Assembly (NCBI GenBank): GCA_041554195.1
Contig: JBFFMJ010000004.1
Coordinates: forward strand, 248,001 to 312,000
Length of the DNA: 64,000 nt
From: JAPHSX01 sp041554195
GTDB lineage: Bacteria; Pseudomonadota; Gammaproteobacteria; Thiohalomonadales; Thiohalomonadaceae
Reading direction: 5' to 3'
Each line of letters starts with the position of its first letter. Positions within the stretch are counted from its first letter, which is position 1. Shown here in pieces: positions 1 through 8,907 of the stretch. Below the pieces are notes generated by a model. It saw only the letters and a list, made by a program, of their open reading frames with translations. It did no database searches and had not been told where the DNA came from. The translations under genes and the position numbers were made by a program.

Positions 1-2
1 CT

Positions 3-1001
3 CTGATCCTGGGGGCAGTCTCCTGTGCCACGCCACCGGTTTATCAGGGGCCGGTCTCCGATCATTTTGATGGTGAACATTTTCTCAATCAGGGCCCGAT
101 TCAACACCATACCTTTTCTGACTTTTTGCGTTGGATGTGGAATCGTGAACCGGGGGAGTGGCACGAGGTGGCAGATGCCGCACCGGGTGCCAGCCCACCA
201 CTCAAGGGCAACTCACTGCATGTCACCTTCGTCAACCATGCGACTGTTCTGTTGCAGACCCCCGAGTTGAATGTTCTGACTGATCCGACCTGGTCGGAGC
301 GTGCCTCGCCGCTGAGCTGGGCCGGCCCTAAGCGGGTACGCCCACCGGGTCTCCGCTTTGAGGCGTTGCCGCCAATCGACCTGGTGCTGGTCAGTCACAA
401 CCACTACGACCATATGGATCTGCCTACGTTGCTACGCCTTAAGGAGCAGCACGATCCGCTATTTATCGTTGGCCTGGGCAATGCCGTGTTGCTGCAGCAT
501 GAAGGCATTGAGAAGGTGAGGGAGCTTGACTGGTGGCAGCAACTTGAGATCACTCCTGGTACGGTGGTTAGCGGTGTACCGGCACAACATTTTTCGCAGC
601 GCTGGTTGGGGGACCGTGACCGGCGTCTCTGGATGGGGTTTGTGATGCAGGTTCAGGAAGGGGCGATCTACTTTGCCGGAGATACCGGCATGGGGCCGCA
701 CTTTGCACAGATCCGTGAGCGCTTCGGCCCACTACGTCTCTCCCTGTTGCCGGTTGGAGCCTACAAGCCGCGCTGGTTCATGTCGGCAGTGCATACCTCA
801 CCGCAAGAGGCGGTGCAGGCCCACAAGATCCTGCAGAGTGACTACTCCATCGGGATCCACTTTGGCACCTTCCGCCTGGCGGATGATGCACAGAATGACC
901 CTGCGGAGAACCTGACCATCGCCCTGGAGCAGGAGAAGGTAAGCAAGGAGAAGTTCCTGCTGCTCGATTTTGGTGAAGGGAGAACCTTCAACCGGGAGTA
1001 A
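3..1001 (+). CDS. MBL-fold hydrolase lipoprotein (NAPE-PLD/UlaG-like), 5' end outside window
   Basis: The reading frame is open from the first bases of the window, so the true start lies upstream. The first visible residues form the end of a lipoprotein signal (LILGAVSC, lipobox Cys near base 24), so the mature protein is probably membrane-anchored. The metallo-beta-lactamase metal site is the HNHYDH motif at about 396-413. A second metal-site aspartate lies in FAGDTGMG near 676-699, and histidines follow in the C-terminal part (for example IHFGTF). The fold matches the NAPE-PLD/UlaG-like branch, which cleaves phosphodiester or lactone bonds. The substrate here is unknown. An ATG at 126 is internal, because the lipobox and well-conserved sequence lie ahead of it in the same frame. 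The gene ends with TAA and is followed by a convergent gene. Confidence 0.85.
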   Translation: MILGAVSCATPPVYQGPVSDHFDGEHFLNQGPIQHHTFSDFLRWMWNREPGEWHEVADAAPGASPPLKGNSLHVTFVNHATVLLQTPELNVLTDPTWSERASPLSWAGPKRVRPPGLRFEALPPIDLVLVSHNHYDHMDLPTLLRLKEQHDPLFIVGLGNAVLLQHEGIEKVRELDWWQQLEITPGTVVSGVPAQHFSQRWLGDRDRRLWMGFVMQVQEGAIYFAGDTGMGPHFAQIRERFGPLRLSLLPVGAYKPRWFMSAVHTSPQEAVQAHKILQSDYSIGIHFGTFRLADDAQNDPAENLTIALEQEKVSKEKFLLLDFGEGRTFNRE

Positions 1002-1062
1002 TGAGTCCCGGAGCCGTGAACACCACTGCCTAACTTAGCTGCTTAAACGAGGCATAGCGGTG

Positions 1063-1575
1063 TTACAGTCCAATCGTCCCCACATGCCAGTTACTCACCC
1101 CGGTCTTCGAGTCGGGAACCCGCTCGCCCATAAATTCCTTTACCGCTTTGCTTTGTGCCGGTGTGGCGTCGACCTGCAATACAATATCCCCCTGCGACAG
1201 TCCTCTACGGAATCGATCCAGCTGAGGGTTGGGGATGCGGTTTCCCAACAGGTAGCCTGAGAGCTGACCACCGACGACCAGTGCACCGAGCAGGGCCGTG
1301 AGATACCAGGGGCCTGTTAGCAGGGAGAGCACAAAGGCGATGAACGCGAGGGTAAATATAGCCACGCTGAGGTAGAGAACATTTCTTTCCCGGCGAATGG
1401 CGGCGGGTGATTTTCTGTGAAGCGTCGCACCGGGGAGTTCGGACAGCTTGTGATTGCTTTCGATGATTGCATGCAGTTGCGTATCATCCAGAGAAAATTT
1501 TTCTTCCAGTTCGCCAATTAGCTTGCGCACAGTCTGTTCGTCATGGAGCACGAAGTAGAGGCTGCGATAGAACAT
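1063..1575 (-). CDS. Two-helix membrane protein resembling DUF1269-type proteins
   Basis: This encodes 170 residues. The soluble N-terminal part starts FYRSLYFVLHD and includes SELPGATLHRKS. Two adjacent transmembrane segments follow at about residues 72-115, then a soluble tail with IPNPQLDRFRRGL and DIVLQVDATP. This layout resembles a gammaproteobacterial family sometimes labelled DUF1269 or, on weak grounds, magnesium transporter: a short alpha-beta domain, a glycine-rich hairpin in the membrane, then a repeat of the alpha-beta domain. The start at 1575 was chosen because a GGAGG sits 7 bases upstream; a frame-open extension to 1683 has no such site. Function is unknown. It is convergent with the MBL gene on its left. 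Confidence 0.7.
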   Translation of the reverse strand: MFYRSLYFVLHDEQTVRKLIGELEEKFSLDDTQLHAIIESNHKLSELPGATLHRKSPAAIRRERNVLYLSVAIFTLAFIAFVLSLLTGPWYLTALLGALVVGGQLSGYLLGNRIPNPQLDRFRRGLSQGDIVLQVDATPAQSKAVKEFMGERVPDSKTGVSNWHVGTIGL

Positions 1576-1863
1576 GGTAGACCTCCGTATAGGGTTGTTA
1601 GCAAGGGAGTACGATGACTCTTTATTTCGTGGGTGGATGCATCGCGCTGTTGCAGAGTATAGTGTAAAACTCTTTGTTTTCATCTGTAGCCACCTGAAAC
1701 CAAATCTATATATTTTATGTGATTATGTCGTGGTGAAGGCGGGAGCTACAGAGAGAATGAGCCTGAGATCACTGATGAGGCTAGTGCACAATCTGTCGAG
1801 ATAGCGGGCTACTCGATCTAGCTAGAATCTATGCGTTACCCGCCACCACAATAAGTAGAAAAT

Positions 1864-3009
1864 ATGCTTCGTATTATTATTTTTATTTCCATCTACCTCG
1901 CCGTTTACGGCGGTATGCACCTCTACCTCTATCGCCGTCTGCGCCGGGGCTTTGAGCTGGCCCGGGGGCAGCGCCTTGCGGTGTTCAGCTTTCTGCTGCT
2001 GATGGTGTTTGGGCCATTAATAAGTCGGGGCATTGAACGCCTGGGGTGGGAGGGGGTGGCCGAACCCGTGGCGGTGCTGGTGTATGGCTGGATGGGGGTG
2101 CTGTTTCTCTCTGCCTCGCTGTTTTTCTTTGTCGATATTCTGCGCCTTGCGGGCTGGCTGTTAAGGCGCGTTGCCAGGGTCTCACTACCGGGAATGGTGG
2201 TGGGGTGGCGGCCGCTCTCTATCGGTGTGCTGTCGCTGAGTGTGGTGGCCTCGTGCTACGGCTTTTATGCGGCGCGGGAAATTCGCGTAGAGCGGGTAGT
2301 GCTGCCCAGCAGCAAGTTGCCCGCGGGGATAGAACGCTACCGAGTGGTGCAGCTGTCGGATATACACCTGGGGGTAATGACGAATGAGCAGTGGTTGCGG
2401 CGTATCGTTGCCGAGGTGAATAGCCTGAAGCCGGATCTGATTGTCATCACCGGCGATATCATCGACAGCAACGTCCCCTCATCGATGCCCTATCTGGCGA
2501 CGCTCTCTAGGTTGCAGGCAACAGACGGCAAGTTCGGGGTGGCGGGGAACCATGAATTCTTTGCCGGTATCGACAAGTCAGTGGCCTTTTTGAATGAGGC
2601 GGGTTTTGTGATGCTGCGGGGTGATCGGGCGGTGGTCAAGCCGTGGCTACACCTGCTGGGGGTGGATGACCGCGAGGGGAGGCACTCGGGCGTGGCGGTG
2701 GTGGATCACGAAGTGCCGCTGATGGCGGCCAATGATCCCGCCGCCATTACGATGCTGTTAAAACACCAGCCGGTGATCCGTGAGGAGAGCATCGGCAGGT
2801 TTGACCTGCAGCTGGCGGGACATGTGCATCAGGGGCAGATCTTCCCCTTTCGTCTGCTCACCTGGATTGCCTATCCTATTGCTATGGGATTGACTGATCT
2901 GGGGCAGGGGTCGCAGATCTATGTGACGCGCGGTACCGGTACCTGGGGACCGCCGATCCGCATCATGGCCCCGCCGGAGATCACACTGATTGAGTGGGTG
3001 GCGAAATAG
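1864..3009 (+). CDS. Membrane-anchored calcineurin-like metallophosphoesterase (YaeI-like)
   Basis: This encodes 381 residues. The N-terminal 140 hold about four hydrophobic helices (near 2-20, 38-55, 68-95 and 118-136) and the catalytic domain follows. All metallophosphoesterase blocks are present: SDIHLG (D166, H168), ITGDIID, AGNHEFF and AGHVHQGQ. The family hydrolyses phosphomonoesters or diesters with two metal ions. Membrane-tethered members such as YaeI act on lipid-linked or nucleotide substrates, but the substrate here cannot be read from the sequence. The gene is monocistronic and ends about 6 bases before a strong terminator shared with deaD, which converges on it. Confidence 0.85.
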   Translation: MLRIIIFISIYLAVYGGMHLYLYRRLRRGFELARGQRLAVFSFLLLMVFGPLISRGIERLGWEGVAEPVAVLVYGWMGVLFLSASLFFFVDILRLAGWLLRRVARVSLPGMVVGWRPLSIGVLSLSVVASCYGFYAAREIRVERVVLPSSKLPAGIERYRVVQLSDIHLGVMTNEQWLRRIVAEVNSLKPDLIVITGDIIDSNVPSSMPYLATLSRLQATDGKFGVAGNHEFFAGIDKSVAFLNEAGFVMLRGDRAVVKPWLHLLGVDDREGRHSGVAVVDHEVPLMAANDPAAITMLLKHQPVIREESIGRFDLQLAGHVHQGQIFPFRLLTWIAYPIAMGLTDLGQGSQIYVTRGTGTWGPPIRIMAPPEITLIEWVAK

Positions 3010-3015
3010 TTAGAC

Positions 3016-3051
3016 AAAAAAAAGGCATGAACTCAGTTCACGCCTTTTTTT
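3016..3051. terminator. Bidirectional rho-independent terminator
   Basis: Eight A residues, then a 9-bp stem (GGCATGAAC / GTTCACGCC, one mismatch or wobble) with a TCA loop, then seven T residues. It lies between the convergent metallophosphoesterase and deaD genes and can serve both strands. Confidence 0.9.
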
Positions 3052-3065
3052 ACGATTTCCGCGGC

Positions 3066-4838
3066 CTACTTGGGCGCGTTGCCCTTGCGGTGTGGCTTCT
3101 TCTCTTTGCCCTTGGGCGGGGCCTTGCGTTTAAAGCCGGTACGGTCACCGCCGCCGCCAACCCCCAACTGCTTGGAGAGGTTGAGCTTCTGCCCGCCGAC
3201 GCGGACATTTTTCAGGTGGTTGAGGATGTCTGCGGGCAGTCCCTCAGGCAGGTCGACCAGGCTGTAGTCGTCAAAGATCTTGATGCGACCGATATTGCGG
3301 CTCTCCAGGTTGGCCTCGTTGGCGATGGCACCGACGATATTGCCGGGCTGTACGTCGTTGTTGCGACCGACATCCAGACGGTAGGTCTCCATCCCCTCGT
3401 CACCGCCGCGGAAGGGTTTTCCCTTGCTCTTAAAGTCGCCGCGATCCTTGAAATCACCCCGATCTTTTTTGAATCGTTCCTCGTGCTGCGGGCGCGCCTG
3501 ACGCTGCTCCTTGCTTAGCAGCAGCGGGGTATTACCCTGAACCATCTTCGCCAGTGCCGCCGCGATCTCGATGGCGGGCACGTTGTGTTCCTGCTCGTAC
3601 TGCTCTACCAGCTGATGGTAAAACTCCAGACCATCCTCGGCACCGATGGTGTCGGTGATACGCTGTTTGAAGTTGGCGACGCGTATGTCGTTGATCACCT
3701 CGGTGGTGGGGAGCTGCATCTCTTCGATCTTCTGGCGGGTCGCCTTTTCGATGGAGAAGAGCATGCGCTTTTCACGCGGTGCGATGAAGAGAATGGCGTC
3801 ACCATTGCGCCCGGCACGACCGGTGCGACCGATGCGGTGCACGTAGGATTCGGTGTCGTGCGGCACATCATAGTTGATGACATGGCTGATACGCGGCACG
3901 TCGAGACCACGGGCCACCACGTCGGTGGCGACGATGATGTCGAGCTTGCCCGACTTGAGGGCATTGACCGTCTTCTCACGCATCGCCTGCGGGATGTCAC
4001 CGTTGAGCGCGGCCGAGGCATAACCGCGCGCCTGCAGCTTGTCGGAGAGCTCCTCGGTGGCGATCTTGGTGCGCACGAAGATGATGATGCCATCGAACTC
4101 CTCGGCCTCCAGGATACGGGTCAGGGCGTCGAGCTTGTGCAGGCCGCTGACGAACCAGTAGCGCTGGCGGATGGTCTCGGCGGTGGTGGTCTTGAGCTTG
4201 ATGCTGACGATCGCCGGGTCATTCAGGTATTTCTTGGTGATGCGGCGGATCTGATCAGGCATCGTGGCCGAAAACAGTGCGATCTGGCGCTCGGCTGGTG
4301 TCTGCTCCAGTACCCACTCCACATCATCGATGAAGCCCATGCGCAACATCTCGTCGGCCTCGTCCAGCACCAGGGCCTGCAGACCGTCGAGCTTGAGGGT
4401 ACCACGGCGCATGTGGTCCATCACCCGTCCCGGGGTGCCAACAATCACGTGTACACCGCGTTTCAGCTGCTTGAGTTGTGGCTGGAAGTCCTGACCGCCG
4501 TAGATCGGCATCACGCGCATGCCTTGCATGTGGTGGGCGTAGCGCTGGAACGCCTCGGCCACCTGAATCGCCAGCTCGCGGGTGGGGGCGAGTACCAGTA
4601 CCTGCGGTATGTTCTTGCTGAGATCGATGCGCGAGAGGATCGGCAGGGCAAAGGCGGCGGTCTTACCGGTGCCGGTCTGTGCCTGGCCGAGTACGTCGCG
4701 ACCTTCGAGCAGGGGCGGAATGGTTTCGGCCTGAATCGCCGAGGGGGTTTCATAGCCCACATCTTTGAGGGCCTGAAGAATAGGGTCGCTAAGACCCAGT
4801 TCGCTAAAAGCGGGGACTGCTGGTGTATCTGCGGACAT
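3066..4838 (-). CDS. deaD: DEAD-box ATP-dependent RNA helicase DeaD/CsdA
   Basis: This encodes 590 residues with the full helicase core: AQTGTGKT (residues 53-60), PTRELAIQ (85-92), DEAD (159-162), SAT near 193 and HRIGRTGR near 337. A lysine/arginine/aspartate-rich linker (RGDFKDRGDFKSKG) leads to a DbpA-type RNA-binding domain at about 477-550, then a basic tail ending KPHRKGNAPK. That architecture is typical of DeaD/CsdA, which unwinds structured RNA in ribosome assembly and mRNA decay, especially in the cold. The leader carries a 6-bp hairpin (ACAGCC / GGCTGT, 4867-4884) just upstream of the start, and an extended -10 promoter lies about 100 bases upstream. The gene stands alone, divergent from tadA. 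Confidence 0.96.
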   Translation of the reverse strand: MSADTPAVPAFSELGLSDPILQALKDVGYETPSAIQAETIPPLLEGRDVLGQAQTGTGKTAAFALPILSRIDLSKNIPQVLVLAPTRELAIQVAEAFQRYAHHMQGMRVMPIYGGQDFQPQLKQLKRGVHVIVGTPGRVMDHMRRGTLKLDGLQALVLDEADEMLRMGFIDDVEWVLEQTPAERQIALFSATMPDQIRRITKKYLNDPAIVSIKLKTTTAETIRQRYWFVSGLHKLDALTRILEAEEFDGIIIFVRTKIATEELSDKLQARGYASAALNGDIPQAMREKTVNALKSGKLDIIVATDVVARGLDVPRISHVINYDVPHDTESYVHRIGRTGRAGRNGDAILFIAPREKRMLFSIEKATRQKIEEMQLPTTEVINDIRVANFKQRITDTIGAEDGLEFYHQLVEQYEQEHNVPAIEIAAALAKMVQGNTPLLLSKEQRQARPQHEERFKKDRGDFKDRGDFKSKGKPFRGGDEGMETYRLDVGRNNDVQPGNIVGAIANEANLESRNIGRIKIFDDYSLVDLPEGLPADILNHLKNVRVGGQKLNLSKQLGVGGGGDRTGFKRKAPPKGKEKKPHRKGNAPK

Positions 4839-4941
4839 GGAGTGTTCCTGAAAAGCCGGGGTGGTGACAGCCTTGGCAGGCTGTTAATTCTGGGGAGGCC
4901 CAGTGGGATACAGTCCGCGTATGGATATCGTGATTGCGTCA

Positions 4942-4950
4942 ATTATAGCA
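4942..4950 (-). promoter_or_regulatory. Extended -10 promoter element for deaD
   Basis: On the minus strand the bases read TGCTATAAT, a perfect TATAAT box with the extended TGn. It lies about 104 bases upstream of the deaD start codon and implies a roughly 100-base leader, as is common in cold-shock helicase genes. No good -35 box is seen at standard spacing. Confidence 0.5.
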
Positions 4951-5027
4951 CGTTTATGGGGTTTTTAGATTGAATATTCAAATAAACTTATATACTCATT
5001 TCCCATCTGCTGTGATTCAATAGTGCC

Positions 5028-5492
5028 ATGAGCATTGAACTTGAGTCCCCCGATATCCACTGGATGCGCCGTGCGCTGGAGCTGGCCACCCTGGCTGCCC
5101 GCGAGGGCGAGGTGCCGGTGGGGGCGGTGCTGGTGAAGGATGGAGAGTTGATCGCCGAGGGGCGCAACCGCCCGATTGCCGACCACGACCCCACCGCCCA
5201 TGCGGAGATCCAGTTGCTGCGCGCGGCGGGCAAGGCGATGCAGAACTACCGCCTCTCCGGCACCACCCTCTATGTGACGCTGGAGCCCTGTCCGATGTGC
5301 GCCGGGGCGATTGTGCATGCCCGTGTCGGGCGGGTGGTCTTCGCCGCCACCGATCCCAGGACCGGGGCTGCCGGCTCCATCTATAACATCCTGCAAAGCA
5401 ATGAGCTTAATCACCGTTGTGAGGTGGAGGGGGGAGTACTTGCCGAGGAGAGTGCCAGCCTGCTTCGTCATTTCTTTCGTTCGCGCCGCTGA
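5028..5492 (+). CDS. tadA: tRNA-specific adenosine deaminase TadA
   Basis: This 154-residue cytoplasmic enzyme converts the wobble adenosine (A34) of tRNA-Arg(ACG) to inosine. The zinc/catalytic signature is complete: HAE at residues 58-60 and PCPMCAGA with Cys 88 and Cys 91. The length is within the family range. The conserved sequence starts at WMRRALELA about 11 residues after the ATG at 5028, which supports the start. The gene is divergent from deaD and separate from the downstream exported hydrolase. Confidence 0.96.
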   Translation: MSIELESPDIHWMRRALELATLAAREGEVPVGAVLVKDGELIAEGRNRPIADHDPTAHAEIQLLRAAGKAMQNYRLSGTTLYVTLEPCPMCAGAIVHARVGRVVFAATDPRTGAAGSIYNILQSNELNHRCEVEGGVLAEESASLLRHFFRSRR

Positions 5493-5596
5493 TCTTCCCT
5501 GTAGTCGACAACTCGTTATTCTCAGGGAATACCCGACTACCTCACTACCCCATTCACAGCTATGCTTGGGAAAATGATTAACGAGGTGTTATTCCT

Positions 5597-6556
5597 ATGT
5601 TGTGGCTGCGAACGCTCTTCCTTTTCTTACTGACATCCCTCTCTATTCAAGCGGTGCAGGCCGTGGACTATCCCCCCTCTGAGGTAGAAATGAAGCTGGT
5701 GCAGGTGGCACCGCACAGCTACTACGTGCAGGGTATGGCGGGCACGGCGATCGAGAACGAAGGCTTTATCTCCAACGCCGGGGTAGTGATCACCGATGCC
5801 GGGGTGGTGGTGATCGATGCCCTGGGCAGCCCGTCGCTGGCGCAGAAGTTGATGCAGCAGATCCGCAAGGTCACTGACAAGCCTGTGGTGAAGCTGATCG
5901 TCACCCACTATCACGCCGACCACGTGTTCGGTCTGCAATATTTCAAGGAGCTGGGCGCTGAGATCATTGCGCCATCCGGGGCGGAAAAATATCTGCAGTC
6001 CGATGCGGCCAAGGAGCGTCTGGAGGAGCGTCGCTTCTCGCTGGAGCCCTGGGTCAACGAGGATACCCATCTGGTGTGGCCGGATCGCTACGTAGATTCA
6101 TCATTGGAGTTGATGGTTGGCGGAGTGACATTCCGCATGACGGTGATCGGTGATGCCCATTCGGATGCGGATATGACGGTCTATGTGGAGAATGACAGGG
6201 TGCTCTACTCCGGCGATGTGATCTTCGAGGGACGCGTGCCCTTCCTTGGCAGTGCCAACACCAAACTGTGGCTCAAGGTGCTGGATGAGATGAACAGCAC
6301 TGAGCTGGCTGCGCTGGTATCGGGCCATGGGGCTTATCAGAAGGCCCCGGTGAAGGCCGTTGGCCTGACCCACCGTTATCTCTCCTACCTGCGTGAAACC
6401 ATGGGTGCAGCGGTGGAGGAGTTGATGCCCTTCGATGAGGTTTATAGCGAGACCGACTGGTCGGAATTTGAGAAGTTGCCGGCCTTCGAGGCGGCGCATC
6501 GACGTAATGCCTATCAGGTCTATCTGTCGATGGAGAAGGAGCTGTTGGCTGAATAG
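5597..6556 (+). CDS. Exported MBL-fold metallohydrolase (SoxH-like)
   Basis: This encodes 319 residues with a cleavable signal peptide (hydrophobic core at about 4-20, probable cleavage after VQA), so it acts in the periplasm. The MBL metal site is HYHADH at residues 104-109, with further ligands near GDAHSDADM and VSGHG. The pattern fits the SoxH-like / quinoprotein-relay hydrolase branch common in sulfur-oxidising and methylotrophic gammaproteobacteria. Sequence alone does not identify the substrate, which could be a thioester, a persulfide or another ester. A GAGGTG sits 10 bases before the ATG. No sox genes lie next to it. Confidence 0.8.
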   Translation: MLWLRTLFLFLLTSLSIQAVQAVDYPPSEVEMKLVQVAPHSYYVQGMAGTAIENEGFISNAGVVITDAGVVVIDALGSPSLAQKLMQQIRKVTDKPVVKLIVTHYHADHVFGLQYFKELGAEIIAPSGAEKYLQSDAAKERLEERRFSLEPWVNEDTHLVWPDRYVDSSLELMVGGVTFRMTVIGDAHSDADMTVYVENDRVLYSGDVIFEGRVPFLGSANTKLWLKVLDEMNSTELAALVSGHGAYQKAPVKAVGLTHRYLSYLRETMGAAVEELMPFDEVYSETDWSEFEKLPAFEAAHRRNAYQVYLSMEKELLAE

Positions 6557-6583
6557 ATGGGCGCATCGGGTGAGGTTGCGAGC

Positions 6584-6605
6584 TGAGGCCCCGAATGGAG
6601 CCTCA
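6584..6605. terminator. Hairpin between convergent genes, possible terminator
   Basis: TGAGGC at 6584 pairs with GCCTCA at 6600; an inner CC/GG pair and a GAAT loop extend the stem. It lacks a clear T tract, so its role as a terminator for the convergent hydrolase and lipoprotein genes is uncertain. Confidence 0.4.
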
Positions 6606-6624
6606 CACTGGTAGTACATCTATG

Positions 6625-7383
6625 TTAAGCGTCACCCTTCATCTTTTTCTCGAAGTTGTCCATTACCTTTACCATGCCACTTTCAGCAGCCTCTATCAGC
6701 AACGGTTCAAGCTCCTTAAAGTTTGCAGAACTGGCGATAACACCAATATAGTCTTTTGACTCCTGTTCTACCGTATCGCGCCAGATTGTTTTACCGTTGC
6801 GGTCAAATGCCGTGACATTGATCATTACATAGGCTCGCTGTTTACCCGCCTCGATAAACCCAAGGTTAAAGCCGGCTGTGCCATAGCTGTAGTTGATGAC
6901 AACAGAAATCGCGCCATCCACTCCCATGGATTTGATGGCCTCTGCATACTTTTTCTCACCGTCAAAATATTTGTAGCCCTTGGCAAGGTGGTATGAAAAG
7001 CTGAGGAAGCTGGGTGGCTCATCGGATTTGAGTTTCTTATACGCCTTGTTTCTATGGAGTTTTTTTCCGGAAACCAGTTTGAAACGCGGGTTTTTGCTGA
7101 GAAGTTTAACTGCCTTTGGATATGTTTTTTTAAAAATATCATTGGAATCTTCACTAAAGCCCGAGTCTGCTGTTGCTGACTTAAAGAGTCCCGCCAGGGA
7201 GCTATTTCTGGAGCCCGATTTGTTGCTAATGGTTTCAGGAGCCATGATGGTAAAGAGGGCGTATTGCTTCTTTCCGTCAAATGACTCTTTCTTGACAACA
7301 CTAGATGGTGTGATCAGACAGCCCTGCAGCATGAGCACTGTCGCAGTGATGATACTGATAAAGAGCGTTTTTGTTATTTGCAT
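6625..7383 (-). CDS. Uncharacterised lipoprotein
   Basis: This encodes 252 residues. The N-terminus is a lipoprotein signal (MQITKTLFISIITA, lipobox LQGC at about residues 20-23). The start at 7383 was chosen because AAGGAAGG lies just upstream; an open extension to 7464 has no comparable site. The mature protein is hydrophilic and lysine-rich, with blocks such as SFSYHLAKGYKYFDG, GVDGAISVVINYSYG and FDRNGKTIWRDT. The last block resembles the small GNA1162/LPP-type lipoproteins that report a motion or stress component, but no family can be assigned. Base composition is more AT-rich than its neighbours. It lies 84 bases downstream of mltF on the same strand. Confidence 0.75.
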   Translation of the reverse strand: MQITKTLFISIITATVLMLQGCLITPSSVVKKESFDGKKQYALFTIMAPETISNKSGSRNSSLAGLFKSATADSGFSEDSNDIFKKTYPKAVKLLSKNPRFKLVSGKKLHRNKAYKKLKSDEPPSFLSFSYHLAKGYKYFDGEKKYAEAIKSMGVDGAISVVINYSYGTAGFNLGFIEAGKQRAYVMINVTAFDRNGKTIWRDTVEQESKDYIGVIASSANFKELEPLLIEAAESGMVKVMDNFEKKMKGDA

Positions 7384-7467
7384 CGTTTCCTTCCTTTGAT
7401 AACCTTTTTTAATGAAAGGACATTCTGTACGAATAATGATTGTGAGTAATGTGCGTTCGGTCACAGA

Positions 7468-8877
7468 TTACAGCGCTGGACTGTCGATGCTCATCGCCTT
7501 GGGCGGCGGGGTGAAACTGGGTTTATCCTTCTCCATCTGCCAGCTGAGGATGGCGTAGTAGCTACGGATATTCTCCACATAGTGCACCGCCTCATTGCCA
7601 CGGGCATAACCGTGTTTGGTCTTTTTATACCACTTGCGTTTGCGAAGTAGCGGCAGGTTCTCTTTCACATCCTTCCAGCTGTCGGGGTTGCCACCGCGCT
7701 GCTGGGTGATCTTGCGTGCATCCTCCAGGTGGGCGTAGCCGATGTTATAGGCGGCCAGCGCCAGCCAGCTGCGATCCGGTTCCTGAATCCGCTCGGGGAT
7801 CTTTTGCATTAATTTACTTAAATAAAACGCGCCGCCACGGATACTCTCCACGGGGTCGCTACGCTCATCGACGCCGATTTCACTGGCGGTGACCTTGGTC
7901 AGCATCATGATGCCCTTTACCCCGGTGGGTGAGACCGCGTCAGGGTTCCAGTGCGACTCCTGGTAGGCGGCTGAGGCGAGTAGTACCCAGTCGATATCGA
8001 ACTCCCTGGCTGCGTACTCGAACAGGTGCCGGTATTGCGGAAGACGCTGCTGGATATGTTGCTGAAAGGTGCGGGTACCGACGTAGTCGAACTTCTCCAG
8101 GTTGCCGTAGTAGCGTTCGATAAGTTTTGCCAGTTCGCCGTTTTCACGAATGGTGTTGAAGTAGTCACTGGCGGCATTGAACAGGGACTCATCCTTGAAC
8201 TTGGGGAAGGCCCAGGCGAGGGGTTCCGGTTCACTGATATCGAAGGCGACGCGCAGCTCGGGATAGTAGCGCTGGTTCATTAATACTTCGTTGGAGTCGG
8301 CCACGGTGTAGTCGATGAGGCGCTCCCACACCAGGGTAATAAGCTCTTCGCTCTCGGCCTCGCTGTTTTCATTCCAGCTCAGGTCATGGTGTTCGGTATG
8401 CAGGGCATGCAGACGCTCTTCGTGGCTGCTGCCGGCGACGATCTCCAGGGTGCCGTTAAGCTGGTCGAGCCCCTTCGGTTTTTTGGTGCCGGTACGGTAG
8501 ATCAGTTGCTGGGTGATCTGCTGATAGGGGGGGGTGAAGCGTGCCCATAACTGACGGGGAGGGGTCACGGTGAGACCCGCGGCGGCAAAGTCGGCCTCGC
8601 CCTCGGCCAGCCTCGACAGTACCTCCCCTACGTTGCCTGCCACCTCCATGCGCAACTCCACGCCAAGCTGTTTGGCAAAGCCGCGTGCCAGGTCGTACTC
8701 CAGTCCCAGTGGCCCCTGCGGCCCCTCGTAATAGGTGGAGGCGGCATTGCGGGTGAGTACCACCAGCTCCTTCTGTTTAAGTACCCGCTGCAATTCATTT
8801 TGTGGCTGGCTACAGCCACTGAGCAGGGTGAGTAGAAGGAGGGTGAATAGCACTTTCGGCATGTGGAAGATGTGCAA
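7468..8877 (-). CDS. mltF: Membrane-bound lytic murein transglycosylase F
   Basis: This lipoprotein (lipobox LLSGC, Cys 22) has two domains. A solute-binding-like domain (SBP_bac_3) spans about residues 30-262 and a C-terminal SLT transglycosylase domain spans about 285-450. The catalytic glutamate is in AYQESHWNPDA (E307), followed by the SLT motifs GVKGIMML and AAYNIGYAH. MltF cleaves the glycan strand between MurNAc and GlcNAc, leaving 1,6-anhydroMurNAc. The length of about 465 residues is normal. The reading frame opens at a TTG (8877); an ATG five codons later (8862) is an equally good start, and neither has an ideal ribosome site. Confidence 0.93.
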   Translation of the reverse strand: MHIFHMPKVLFTLLLLTLLSGCSQPQNELQRVLKQKELVVLTRNAASTYYEGPQGPLGLEYDLARGFAKQLGVELRMEVAGNVGEVLSRLAEGEADFAAAGLTVTPPRQLWARFTPPYQQITQQLIYRTGTKKPKGLDQLNGTLEIVAGSSHEERLHALHTEHHDLSWNENSEAESEELITLVWERLIDYTVADSNEVLMNQRYYPELRVAFDISEPEPLAWAFPKFKDESLFNAASDYFNTIRENGELAKLIERYYGNLEKFDYVGTRTFQQHIQQRLPQYRHLFEYAAREFDIDWVLLASAAYQESHWNPDAVSPTGVKGIMMLTKVTASEIGVDERSDPVESIRGGAFYLSKLMQKIPERIQEPDRSWLALAAYNIGYAHLEDARKITQQRGGNPDSWKDVKENLPLLRKRKWYKKTKHGYARGNEAVHYVENIRSYYAILSWQMEKDKPSFTPPPKAMSIDSPAL

Positions 8878-8907
8878 GGTCCTTTTATCGCTGATCCCGA
8901 AGGAAGC

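Noticed and set aside
126..1001. Start of the first MBL gene at ATG 126
   Set aside because: The frame is open and conserved upstream with a lipobox, so the start is outside the window.
3585..4973. Long open frame antisense to deaD (about 460 codons)
   Set aside because: It mirrors the codon bias of deaD, has no ribosome site or domain, and lies wholly opposite a clearly conserved helicase.
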